Shown here: in pieces, positions 1 to 11,740 of the stretch
How positions within the stretch are numbered: position 1 is the stretch's first letter
Layout: the number at the start of each line of letters is the position of its first letter
NCBI RefSeq assembly: GCF_040807025.1
Contig: NC_090954.1
Span: forward strand, 13,471,501 to 13,535,500
Source of the DNA: Struthio camelus
Taxonomy: Eukaryota > Chordata > Aves > Struthioniformes > Struthionidae
Length of the DNA stretch: 64,000 nucleotides
Direction: 5' to 3'
Translations under genes and position numbers: made by a program
Notes under the pieces: generated by a model
What the model saw: the letters and a program-made list of their open reading frames with translations, nothing else
What the model was told of the DNA's origin: nothing
Database searches by the model: none

Positions 1-429
1 CCCCGGGGGCAGCTCGAGCCATATCGTGCCGGAGACTTGGACTTGGACTTGGACTCGCTGGGGACAAATTAAAACAAATACTCTCAGAAAGAATAAAAGT
101 AGGAAGCTGGGGATAAATTAACCTCCTCATGGGAATACGAATATGAATCCAAATCCTTCTTGGCTCTTATCCAGAGACAACAGGAGGGATTGTCCAGGTA
201 GGAGCACTATTCCAGACACCCGCACGTGGCTTAACACCTCGGACACCCGGTAGTCATCGCCTTCGTCTGCACCAGCAAAGGGGCCACGTTGCTGATGACA
301 GTCTGGGCTAGAGTCCTATAAACCACTGCATGGTTAGGAAATATTATTTCCCTGGAGAACTGGCCCGCTTACAAGTCGCTCATTTGATTTACAGCTGCAA
401 CAGCAAAACCTGCAGGAACTTCCCACAGC

Positions 430-870
430 ACAAAACCAATGCTCTGCCAGGTCGGGCGGCACGGCGCGCTCGCCCGGGGAACAGCCGCGGCGTCGCCCCC
501 GCCAGCGGGCCACGGCGCGGGCACCCCTCGGGCGCTGCTGCGGGCCAGGGAGCGCAGACCGAGGCGAAGCTCGGCCACGAGCCGCGCCACGAGGGAGCCG
601 GCATGCTCTCGGGGCGCCGCGCCGTGGCGGCTCGTCACCTCCCCGTGGGAGGGGCGCGCTTCGCTTGTGCTCGTACGCCGCTCCCGTGAGGTCTCTTTCC
701 TCCTCCGACGCTGGGCGCTGTGCCTGCGGCCAGCCCCACGCGCTCGCCCGTCCCTCAGCAGGGAGCCAGCGCGCGCCACGGACGACCCCCCCCGGCGCGG
801 CAGCCTGGCGACGGCAGAGCCGCGTCGCGGAGGCGTTAGGGACTCGCAGGCACAGCTTCACGCCAAGGCA
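430..870. promoter_or_regulatory. CpG island 1 of the left flank
   Basis: Dense CG dinucleotides between about 440 and 840; frames on both strands are low-complexity. Bases 1-430 hold only a short (ACTTGG)3 run at 35-52 and otherwise nothing I recognise; 870-1630 likewise. Confidence 0.6.
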
Positions 871-1639
871 GGAAAACAAGCAAGCAAGAAAAAATGCGAC
901 TGGGAAGGGGATTTTTTGGGGTGGGGAAGGAACAGTTTGCTCTGATTTAGAAATTTATTTTTTCTTGTAATGCTTCGCTCTATATTCCAAGAGAGCAGAA
1001 AGGCCGTTTGAAATGAAAAATCAAACCCTTCTGTTTCAACACACTGCCCGGTCCAGCGTCCTCACGCACAAACACACCCACGTACCAGCTTTCTTCCAGA
1101 AGACGATTCTGGTCCAGCTCATCCCATTTCCAGGCAGCGCTTCTCTTTGGCCAGCATCCCGTTCCCGGGAACCGCAGCACCACGGCGCGTCCCCCTGCCA
1201 GGCCTGCTCCGACCCCAGCCGGGGATACACACAGCCCCTGTCTGCAGGGAAAACACATTTCTCGCGTATCCGTCCTGTGGAAATAGGATGTGCATTTTGT
1301 GCCAAAACATGCACATAAGCACATGGCAAAAATGTCTATGCAGCTATACAGAGCAGCTTGTGTTTTGGTGGGTTGTACAATTTACTTTTGTTGGGAAGTT
1401 TTGGCACTACCTGCTAATTCATGCTGGTGCGGAGTCACAAGCCACCCCAGCTTTCTGCTGAGCGCGAAAGCCCTGCTCTGGCGCTTGTCGTAGACACCGT
1501 CCTGCAGGAACCGGTTTCCTTCTGAGCCTCTCGCCCTTCGTTTTCACATCTGCCCATGGGCCAGCTCTCACCTCTCCGTGGGGCATCTCCGCACCTCTCA
1601 GAGCCAGAAAAAAAAAACAAAAAACAAAGTGAGGTGCAG

Positions 1640-3420
1640 GTTGGCTGGTGGCGCGGTCTGGAGCCTGGCTGGCGTCACGGCACGCTAACGGCGGAGGCAG
1701 CAGCTTCCCGGGGGCTCCCGCGCCGCCCTACCGCCGCCGCCGCCGCCGCCGTCCTCGCCCTCCGGAGGAAACCCCCGTCTTGCCTCCGGCTGCCTCTGAC
1801 GCAGGCGGCCGCATTTGCAGAGGAGCCGCTTCCCCCCCAGAGCCAGAGCAGAGAGAAAGCCCCTTTGTTCGGCTGGGCAAACAGGGCCCACGCCGCAGCC
1901 TGCCCCCCGCCTGCCCTCGCCCCGCCGCCCCGCCGGCCCCGAGCACGCAGCCCCCTCGGCCCCGCCGCGGCCAGGGCCCTGGCGCTCGGGCCGGGCCAGG
2001 CTGGGGGATGCCCGCAGGGACGGCCGCGGTGCCAAGCTGAAGGGAGCCCAGCAGCAGCTGGTGTTACAGTTTGGATGGAGGGGGGAGAGGAGGGCGAGAG
2101 GCCACCCAAGACCTGGAGAGAGCAGCTGACCGGCGAAGCCTCCGGGCCTGCCCGGGAAGCCGATGGGGATGCGGGATGCGGATGCGGCGAGGCACCCTGT
2201 GGGTGCCCCGGTCCGGGATGGGGGGGAGGACACACCCGGGCCGTGATATCTGCTGCCTGCGGCAAAGCAGGACGCCGCTGCGCCTCCCCGAAACGCCGGC
2301 GCGCCCACCCCTGCCGGGACGCAGCGCGCGCGGGGAGCCGGCGGCGCCGAGCCCCAGGCAGGCCCGGTGCGGTTACCGCCACGGCCCGGCCAGCGCCTCC
2401 CGCTCGCTCACCAGTCTCGGGAGGAAGGAGAAGAATCGGGAATTGAGGGCAAACGCCTCCAAAAATGACCGGCTGCTTTTGCTGCGTCGTGAGGGCATCG
2501 GGTCCCCCTGCAGCGCGAGGGACAGCGGCTCCGCCTGCCCTGCTGGCGCCCCGAGACCTCCGCCGCCGCCGCCCGGGCCCGGGGCGCCTCCTCCTGAATC
2601 CCCGGCCAAGGCGGCCCGACAGCAAGCAACGAGCGCTGTTGTTTTACTGCCGGGGACGGAGGGCAGAGGCAGGGAGCCGAGTTTTGGTTAAACCCAGCTT
2701 CGCTTCGCCGGCGGGCAGGTGGCGAGGGGAGGGCCGCGCTGGGCGGCCGGCGACGACTGACCCCCCCCGGCTGCCGAGCGGCGGGGAGGAAGCGAGAGCA
2801 CAAAAATGTCCTAAACAGATGTAAACGCCGGCCGGGGCTCCGGGCTGCTCCCGCCGCGGCTGCTCGGCCCCCTCAGACTGTTTATTGGAAAGCCCAGTTT
2901 ACCGAGAAATCCAGCTCCCGTTTCCTGTTGATCGCTGCAAGCCAAGGCCCGCGCGCAGCCAAGGGCCGCGGCTCCGGCGCCCTCGTGGCTCTGCCGAGCG
3001 AGGAGGAAGGGCCGAGCTGCGCCCCGGCGGGCGGGCGGGCCGAGGGCCGGCGGGACCCCCGCTCCCCTCACCGCGACGCCGAGGGAGCACCCCGGGGCAG
3101 GACCGAAGGCCTGCCGCGGCGTCGGGCTGCCCCGAGAGCTGCTCCGGGGCGCGGGCAGGCCGCTCGCGGACATCCCGCGCCTTACTCCCGGCTGCAGCCT
3201 CGGGGCGCGTTGCGGCGCCTCGCTTCCTTGCTCTCCGCAGCAGGCGACGAACGCCCTCCGGCCCCGGCGAGCTCAGGGCTGGGTTGCCCTGCGGGCTGGC
3301 GAGCAGGCCGAGCTCTGATGTTTGCAGAGCACTTTTGAGCCCCGCCGCTCAGGACGGCCTTTGCTCCCTCTTCCCCGCGCCTCTGCCCAAATTCCCTCGC
3401 TCCCTCCTTCTCCGTCTCCG
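1640..3420. promoter_or_regulatory. CpG island 2 of the left flank
   Basis: About 1.8 kb of GC-rich, CpG-dense sequence including a (CCG) trinucleotide tract near 1730-1750. No coding homology on either strand. By vertebrate gene order it may belong to the 5' region of SYNPO, which cannot be shown here. Confidence 0.6.
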
Positions 3421-5540
3421 TTTTTACCCGGCTCGCTGTCTAAATCAAAACCGCTGCAGCGGATGTCTTGCATTTAGAGGAGGCTGTAACTGTGTGAGTA
3501 AGCCGCGCTCAAGGCCAACACTATTGTTGCTGAAGTTGTCCAAGGCAGGAGCAGAGCCAAGCGGGGCCGGAGCTGTGGATATCGCCGCTGTTTACTGTCT
3601 GAGTCATCGGCCATCACGAACCCGGAGGAGCAGAGCGAGGGAGAGCTCGGTGGTGACCTGAGGCCATCCTATTTTTTTCAGAATCGGTGCAAGGAGGAAA
3701 GGAAAAAATGCTTGGCTTTTTTTGGTTTGTTTTTTTGAGAGCAAGCCCTGGCCTGTGGTGCTGGTGCAGGGAGGGAAGAGCTCCCCGCAGCAACCTTGCT
3801 TCTCTGCTCCCGGCTTCCTGCCCGCTGGGTGCTGCAGGAACGCGGCCCGGACAGAGGAGCCCAATGCTGCTGCGAATGCAGCTACAAATCTGGACCCTGC
3901 GAGATGAGCGCGAGCCATGGGCAAAACTGCATTTTGCTGCGAATGGAGATTTATTTCCTTCCCGGCAGGCTCCAGGGAGACTCACTCCTGCTGCCATCCC
4001 AGCCCTCCTGCAGCGCAGCCCCGCGGAGCCCAGGCTGCAGCGAGGGGGTGCCGGGGGAGCCCGCAGCCCTGCTTGGCAGAGGGGCTGACGGCCCGGGGCA
4101 AGGAGAAGCACCAAATGGGCTCTGGCTGCTCAAATCCCCCTTTCTTCTAACCACCCCTGCAGAGACAGGGCCAAGCCAGCAGCCATGGGGTGGCCAGGGG
4201 CTATATAATGCCGTGACGAGGACGGTCACGCCGAGGCCTGCAAGGAGATGGAAAGGGGCTGAGGGCTGCCACAGGGGCTTGTTCCAGCATTGCCCATCAC
4301 ACTGTCGCTGCGATCATCCCAACTGGTGCTTTGAGGAGGAGAGACGAGGAGAAGAAACTGCAAGAGCTTCCTGCACCTCGGCCTTTGCCAGGTGCCTTCT
4401 GCGGGCTGCAGTCCCCGGCCGAGGGGTCTGTGCAGTGCTGGGGCAGGGTTTCTCTCCCTGCATGCACTTCATGCAGCTCCAAGCACGCAGCCAGACCTGA
4501 AACATCCCTCCCCGGGATGATACCAGCTCAGCAGCCCAGAGGATGGGCAGATGGTGCAACCTGCCTCGACCCAAAAGGGAAGGAGTGAGAACGGCAGCTC
4601 CCCAGCCTGCCGGGGCCAGCCCCCCGCACCCTGCAGTGTCCCACCAGCAACGCTGTGCCGGGAGCCGGCAGCGCGAGTCTGCCAGCCTTGCCGCGGGTGG
4701 GCTCCTCCTGGGGCCGCCAGCCCTGCTCCAGCGACACGGCGTGCATCAAAAGGCAGGAGAAAACCCAGCAAGGCACGTTGAGGGCGTGCAGGAGCCTCCC
4801 AGGCATCCGTGGGCTTCTGCTGCGGGTCTGCTACACTGCCACATGTCCCCCCTGCACCCCTCCCCACGTCCCCCACGACCAGACAGGCCAGAGCAGCGTG
4901 GGAGATGAAATGGTTTCTGCCAGCCAAGGGGTCGCCGAGTAGCTGCGGTGGGAAGGCACCGCTGGCGATCACCTGGTCCAAGCAGGGCCAGCTGAAGCAG
5001 GGACCTGAAGGGTGGCTGCACCCCAAAAGCCACCTCTGAGCAGTCAAATGGGTAAAATGACCCCGCTCCGTCGTCTGTCAGGGCCTTCTCTCGTCCTCCT
5101 TTCTCCTTTGCCCTCCTCTCAGCCTCTCCTCCCAGTGCAATGTTTCCTTCCCCGAGTCCTTCAGCCCTAAGATAATCCCAGGTGCTCTGAGACTCAGGTC
5201 CCTTGCTCAGAAACCGCAACATCTGCCCAGCCCAGACCTCCAACGTTCCCAGGGGACGCTGGAAACCACCGCAGCCCGGGCCTCCAGCCACAGCGATGCC
5301 CGCGGGACACCCAGCCCCAGCCCTCAAACAGCCCGGCCCCAGCCCGCTCCCTGCAAGGGCTGCGAGCGGGGAGGGGGCCGGCAGCCCGGCCGGGGGGCGC
5401 TGGGTACCGCCACCGCTCATGTGGTCGCCAGCTGCCTCCAAATCCTTCTCTGGCTTTGGGTCATAAGTACAGATTTTTATAACTATTAGCTAGGGTAATT
5501 TACCATAAAATATTTATTCTGGCTCATTCCGAGGCTTTTG
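3420..5540. other. Intergenic stretch, no gene seen
   Basis: Moderately GC-rich unique sequence. It has a TATA-like site at 4203-4208 and an AT-rich patch at 5462-5520 that includes AATAAA on the minus strand (5518-5513). I could not attach either to a gene. Confidence 0.6.
4201..4210 (+). promoter_or_regulatory. TATA-like element, isolated
   Basis: CTATATAATG flanked by GC-rich sequence (GGCCAGGGG before, CCGTGACG after), followed by the interrupted palindrome CGTGAC-N7-GTCACG. It resembles a core promoter by sequence only; no downstream exon was identified. Confidence 0.25.
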
Positions 5541-5559
5541 ATTCGTGTTAGGTCTGTGT

Positions 5560-7240
5560 GCGTGCGCGCATGCGGAGGCCTGCGGCTGTGTGAGGCTGGA
5601 TGCTCTGCTCACATCGTCTATAAACATACATGTGGCTGTGGGTGGTCCAGGGAAGGGACCCCCGGTAGCCGCCCGGCGCGGGGCCCCGGCTCGCCACGCC
5701 GCTCCGCAGCCCCGTCCCGCGCTGCGATGCGCCCGGCAGGCCGGCGTGCACGCTCGGGGTGCACCTCCGGCACGAGCACCGCGCGCTCCGCGTCCCAGCC
5801 GTCCCCACGGCCGGGGACGTGCCCCAGGACGCCGACTCACCGGCGGCGAGGAGCGCCCGTCGTCCCGCGACGCCCAGCCCCAAACTGCACCCGCGGCGCC
5901 CGAGGGTTTCTGCTGCAGAAGCTTCGCCTGGGAGGCCGGCAAGACGGGCAGCGGCGAGCAGGGGAGAAGAGGCTGGCAAGCGAGGCCCGGCCGCCCATCT
6001 CGGCGTGAACCGGGGCAGGGAGACGCCGCAGGCCTCCCCCCGCAGCAGGGCTGCAGCGTTCCCAGCCGTCCGCGCGGAGAGCCGGGGCAGCACCTTGGCT
6101 CCGGCAGGGTCTGTGCTTCCCCCTCCTCCGTGACCGACCGCGCCGGCAAATTCATGTCCAGGAGGAGCACAGCAACTGCTCACTCGATGCGGCCAAAATA
6201 AGGGGGCAGCTGCTGTCACCCCCAGCAGGGTACAGCACCGCAGCGAGGGGGACACCCCGGCACCTGCACCGAGCCTCGCCGGCCGGAGCTGGCTGCAGAC
6301 AGCGGCATCCCTGCTCTTGCGCTCCTCCTTTTTCCTAGGCTTGAGGGTGATTTGGGGGAGCTGCCAGCAGCTGCCAGCTGGATGCCCGGGCCTCTCCCCG
6401 GCAGAACATCTGGCGGGTGGCGGGGAGCCAGCCGGGGCCGCGGCGGCTCGCGGCAGCGTCGCCCTTCCCTTGGGCTCCCGCCCGCCAGCGCGGCGCTCGC
6501 AGCGACGGGGGCAGGACAGGCGTCCCCCGCGCCGCCGCCCCGGGGATGGGCGTTGCAGGGGTGAAGTGCGCTGCGCCCCCAGGACACCACCGGCCCGTCC
6601 TCGCCACTGGGGGCACGGTGCCACGCTACCCTCGTGTGCCGCGTAGGGGACAACGAGACGATGGCCCGCATGGAAGGGACAGTGAGGAGAAACCATCCGG
6701 GCAAGCGCACCAGCCCACCTCCAGGGCGAACATGGGTGATGGGACACGATGGCAAGAGCACGGGCAGGCGGGGAGGGACAAGGAGCCGGCGGGCCGGTCC
6801 GCCCCCGCCGAGGACAAAGCGTGTGTTGCTCGGTCTGCGGAGGATGCCCGTCGCAGGGAGCCGAGCGCGTGGGCCGGGAGGGTGGGAGCAGGGGCTGAGC
6901 CGGTCCCCTGGCAGCGCTGAGCCTGCTGCGTCCCCAGCCCTGCTCCCCGCAGCCCCGGCACCCACAGTGCGCAGGGAGGGACCAGCACGGAAACTCGGCC
7001 CCGTGCAACGTCGCCCTCCTCTGCACCCAGAGCTGGAAATCCTGCCTGGGGGGCAGAGCCGCCGAACTGCAACAGCCCCGGCTCCCGTTGGCGTTTCTCC
7101 TCCTGGCTCCCAAAGCGCCTTGCGAAGGGGACGTGAGCATCGTCCAGGGAGGGAGGGGAGGAGCGGGATGCTCCGGGCAGGGCCGCGCAGAGCCACGTGT
7201 GCCACTAGACGCTGGGTTTGCTCAAGAAATTGCCAGGCGA
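5560..7240. promoter_or_regulatory. CpG island 3 of the left flank
   Basis: GC-rich and CpG-rich, densest at 5660-6130 and 6400-6900. A 530-codon minus-strand open frame spans it but is compositionally low-complexity and shows no family resemblance. Confidence 0.55.
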
Positions 7241-7529
7241 GCCAGAGCCACCCACGTTTCTTTGGCCTGTGCAAGCTGGTTTCTTAGCACCTTAAGCCTC
7301 CCTTGTTTAACAGCTGCCTTTGCTTTTATCGGGTGCTTATTGCCTCGCAGTCCTTCCTAATCCTAAAACTGCTCCGCGTGTTTTGACCCTGGCTTCAGTA
7401 CTGGCGTTTCCCAGGTGTCTCCCCGCGTTATTAAAACAGAGTCACCTTATCAGCCGCTCTCTTTTCCCAGTGGCGCTGGAAAGGCCGAGAGGCTCCGGCT
7501 GCAGCTTCTCAAGGCAGCAGGAGCGCCTG

Positions 7530-9090
7530 GCTCCTCGGCAGGGGCCCCGGCGGCGGCGGCGCGCGGAGGCAGCGACACCGCTTCTGCCGCAGCCCACCGG
7601 GCCGCGCGCCGCCCCGGCCCGACGCCGGAGGGCACCTCTCGGAGCCGGCTCTGGCACGCAAACCCTCGGAGACCGGGGCCACCCTCCTGCGGCGTCCCCG
7701 GCGTCACGGAGGCGAGCCGCGCGCCCCACTGGCCGGGGCGCGGGGGGAGCCCGGCTGCCCCCGGGGCGCAGGGGCGCGCGGGCAGGCTGGCAGAGGCGAA
7801 CCGAAAGGGGTAAGGGGGGGGGGTTGCAGAGGCGGCGGGCTGCCGCGCGGCCGAGCCGTGTGCGCGCAGTCCGGGCGGCCTGGGAAAGGCCCTGCGCCCG
7901 CTCCATCTGCGAGCGAGCTGCCGAGCGAGAGCTCTCCGGGGAGGCCCCTTCCCGTCCAAGGCTGCCTTGGCTTCCTTAACGTCTCACCGAGAGAGGGCAG
8001 GGGAGAGGCAAGACCCCCCCCCCCGCCCCCTCCGACTTGTTCCTGCAAAAGTGAGACAAGCCTTTCTCCCTCCTCAGCTGCGCAAAATAAATAAAGAAAG
8101 AAAATAAAGCTCCGGGACCCCCAGTTTGGCGGTCGCCTCACGGCAAGCCCCTTCCTGCAGCGCCGCCCACCCGCCCCAGCGCCCGCGGCCCGGCGGCCGG
8201 CAGGCCTCGCCGGCGGCCCGAACAATGCCCGCTCTGTGCCGCGCGGCCAGACGGCCCGGGTTATTCCAGACGGGGCGGGAACGCGGCCGTGCCCGGCGCG
8301 CAGCCCGGCGCGGGACCCCGCACGGCACGCCGCCGCCGGGGCAGCTCCCCGGCGCTCCCCTGCAGCCGCCTCCTCCCGCTCGGCCTCCTTTACGCGCGGG
8401 TTCACCCCGTTTCACCCCCGCGTTCGCTGCTGCGCTGCCTCGCTGCGGCTGCCCGGCACGGCTCCCCCGGGCAGCAGGGCGGGCGGAAACGGCACCGGCT
8501 TCCTCCCGGGCTCGCCGAGAGCTCGCGGCCAGGCGGGACGTCGGCTCCGGAGCCCCCTCCGACACGTGGTTTTAATAACCGGCGCTGGAAGGACAAAGGC
8601 TCCTTGTGGGCGAGCGGCGCAACGCGGCGCGGCGCGCCTGGCCGGCGGGGCAGGGCCGGCGGCAGAGCCAGCCCAGGGGTTACACCGAGCCACGGAGGCT
8701 TTTGCCTTCCTAATTCCTGCTGAAGCCCTGCGGGGCTGCGGCGAGGACGCTGCTTCCAGCTGCCCCCGGCAGCCAGGCCGCTCCTCGCAGCCTTTGCCCT
8801 TGGGGCCGTCGGGCCGCGGCGGGCCTCGAGGACGCCGGCCCCGCCGGCGCCCTGCACTGCTGCGAGGCCGGGGCGCGCCGGCGAGCTGATCCCCGGGCGA
8901 GAGCGGCACCGCGGGAGCCCGCGGGTGCAGAGCAGCCCGGCCCGGAGGAGCTAAAATCTGCCCTTGCAACGCAAAGCCGGGCAGACGCGCCGCCGGGGAC
9001 CGGCCGTGCTTTCTGCAAAGCCGCTTTTCCCTGGCGCTGCAGGAAAGCAGAGGAGGGCGAGCGCCGGCGGGGAGGCAGCGACCCCCGTCT
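7530..9090. promoter_or_regulatory. CpG island 4 of the left flank
   Basis: Very GC-rich with frequent CG, ending abruptly against the AT-rich block that starts near 9170. It includes C-runs at about 8013-8030. No gene structure recognised. Confidence 0.6.
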
Positions 9091-9169
9091 CCGCGCAGCT
9101 GGATGGCTGACCGGCTCGGCCAGGCACATGTGCAAGCCATCACGAGCACCCACCCCGGCGGTTTCACAT

Positions 9170-9760
9170 TTCTCTTCTCCGTGTGTCTTCTTTAAAAGGA
9201 AACCGCTCGCAGAACTTGGTTGACTTCAGCCACTGGAAAGCTGGGATTAATGTAATTTTGTTATAAGGCAATTTTCCTGCATGGAAGAAACATATTTTTG
9301 TAATCTATGCTTTGACATTTAAAATCTATTTTACATCTGCAGCATTTTTTTGAATTAAAGTGTGACATTTAAATGTGTGATTCATATTTACAATCTTAGA
9401 CATTGTAAATATATTCTTCATGTATAAATGTCTTCTAATGTGTAGTGCATCACATATCTTCAAAACAAGATGTATACATGTTTAGAAGAAAATACACAAC
9501 TTACAAAAGATTTCTATAATCTTTGTAATCTAGGGGTATGGGAATATATAATAAAAATATCATGTTGAAAATTTTTCAGATACCAAAATTTAGCATTATT
9601 TTTTCACAAAATATAAATGCATCACTTCCAAATCATGAGGGGAATTAGAAGAACTATTTTGCATGGCTCTTATTCAAGGGGAGGATCTTTTTTAATTATC
9701 CTTTCAAAATAAATACAAATCTAGTACACCTCCCCTGGAAAGTTCTCAGGGTACAGCCCA
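9170..9760. other. AT-rich block between CpG-rich domains
   Basis: About 590 bp rich in A/T runs, ATATAT and TTTAAA words, set sharply between GC-rich flanks. No open frame, no RNA gene and no repeat family recognised. It could be a conserved enhancer or an old insertion. Confidence 0.6.
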
Positions 9761-11740
9761 TCTCGTGTTGGCTAGCTGCCTCCCTGAAAGCATGGCGCGT
9801 TCATGCACACGCACAAAATACAGTGCCTCGACTTTGTGCTCGGGCTCCGGCTTTCCGGACAGCAAGGCCAGAGCCTAAAGATCTTCTGATGTTTCTCTAT
9901 CCAACTGGGAGGACGGGGGGGACTATTTCTGTACCCCAGATCTGCTGTATCCTCACGTCTCAAACGCTCAGCTTGACGTGGGGTCGAGGATATGATCCCA
10001 CATGGTGGTGGATCAGAAATTCCCCATCGTTCCTTGCTGTGGTTCTGCCGAAGCAGCTCAGCAATGCCAGTCTGCTTCTCCTTCTTGCTGGCTTTCATTG
10101 CCTCCCCGCCATTGCCTAGACATTGTCTCCCCTCAGTTGGCAAGATCCTGGCATCCCACGACAAAAATGTAATAAATACAAATGCTGGAGAGCCGAGTCA
10201 CGTCTCAAAAGCAGTGGTGAGAGCCGAGTCAGGGGAAGCATCCCCACGCAAAGGGGCTGCAGCCCGTGTGCTGGGACAGCCGGGAAGCTCTCCTGAACTC
10301 CCCAGCCCAGGAGCGTCAGGTGCCACCGCAGCTCGCTGGCACTGCGGCTGAGGAGGCGTCTGGCTGAGAGCTGAGGCCAAAGCTGGCCAAATCCACCCCT
10401 CCACGAGGATCCCCGCATTGCAGCAGGATCCTCCCAGGAGAAGGGGTCTCACCTTGATAAAAGGGCTTTGGAAGAAGGAGCCTCCACGGCTGTTTTACCG
10501 TTTTGCCCTGGTGTGAAATATTTGCATCATCTGGTTCTCGTGTCCAGCCAACTGGTCCTGACGATACCTTTCCCCAGGGAGTGAAGGGGCTCTTTAGGCC
10601 TTGGTGATGTGGCTGTTATTTATAGGGTGCAAACACACTGACTCGCAGCCTCTGCCTTGGGACGCTGAAGGGACCAACAATTTCAAGACCCTCCCTTATG
10701 AGAGAATAATTGCCATGGCACTTCCTGGCCCCCACTCCAGATTCTCAAAGCCAAGGTCTCAGAAACAGTAGCCCTTGCCTGATCGGACACCTTTCAGGTG
10801 CTCCTTTGGAGGACTGGAAGTCACCTCTGCAAACCAGTGATTCTTAGAGTGATAGTGACAATCACAGAGAGATTTCTCCAACACCAAAACTTTGTAAAGA
10901 CAAATTTCAATTAAAATAATACTGATTTCCACAGAAGGCCAATCAGTAAGGCTCAATTTAAATATCAAGTTTCATCAAGCAATAAAGCTCGCGCAATGCA
11001 CAGAACATTTGAAGAACAGTTCCCTCCCGCCACCAAAAAAAAAACTTGCAGGGCACCATGGCCTCTATCTATTTTGAAAAATAAATAAAGGAGATGGTTT
11101 TCAAGATGTCCAAGAGGTTTCTTTTCTTGTCCTGCCACTGGCTCTACTCACCAGGAGATGAAAGGCCTGAAGCCACCCGCTGCGCAAGATGTTCTCGTCA
11201 CTGGGCACGGCACACACCCAGCTCTCGCGTCTCGGAGGGACACCCCGCAGCCTCGTCTCTCCATACTGGCAGGGCAGGAGGAGCTGGACAGGGTACGTGT
11301 ACGTACCCATAGCCTATATTTCCACCCCTTCCCTCCTGGACTCCCATCCTCACTCGGCCCACTGTGAAACCCATCTCCAGCCCCCTCCCTCCTCCTCACC
11401 CCCCCCAGCAAGCCTCGGCAAGAAAAGTTTATGGGCTTTTTTTAAATCAAGTGAGGCTGTGAAACTGTGAACTTAGCTCCGTTCCCTTCTTTTATGAGTA
11501 TTATGTTAATACACTCCCTCCCCAAAGCTGCTCATTGTGTGGTTGAACTGCACTTTCTAGTAGCAGATGGACCTGCCAGGGGAGCAGGGGGGCCATAAAT
11601 CTTCTGCCTTTCCAGGCTTATAATTCCCCCCCCTCCAAGTGATCCCAGCAGAAACCCTGGAAACTTGTGGCTTTTCTCCCTTCCTGCAGCTTCCCGCTCC
11701 CCTCTCGAGAACCTTCTGACAGGAGTTTTTGGAGCGAAGC
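9760..11740. other. Intergenic stretch, no gene seen
   Basis: Unique sequence of ordinary composition with short A-rich and C-rich tracts (A run near 11034-11044). I see no gene, RNA or repeat family. Confidence 0.6.

Noticed and set aside
5513-5518. AATAAA on the minus strand as the end of a gene at 5.5-7.1 kb
   Set aside because: No coding exon or clear GT-rich downstream element; one signal in an AT-rich patch is not evidence of a gene.
5548-7140. 530-codon open frame on the minus strand
   Set aside because: Lies in a CpG island, where stop codons are rare; rich in Gly/Ala/Arg/Pro/Ser with no domain, competing open frames in other phases, and no splice or start context.
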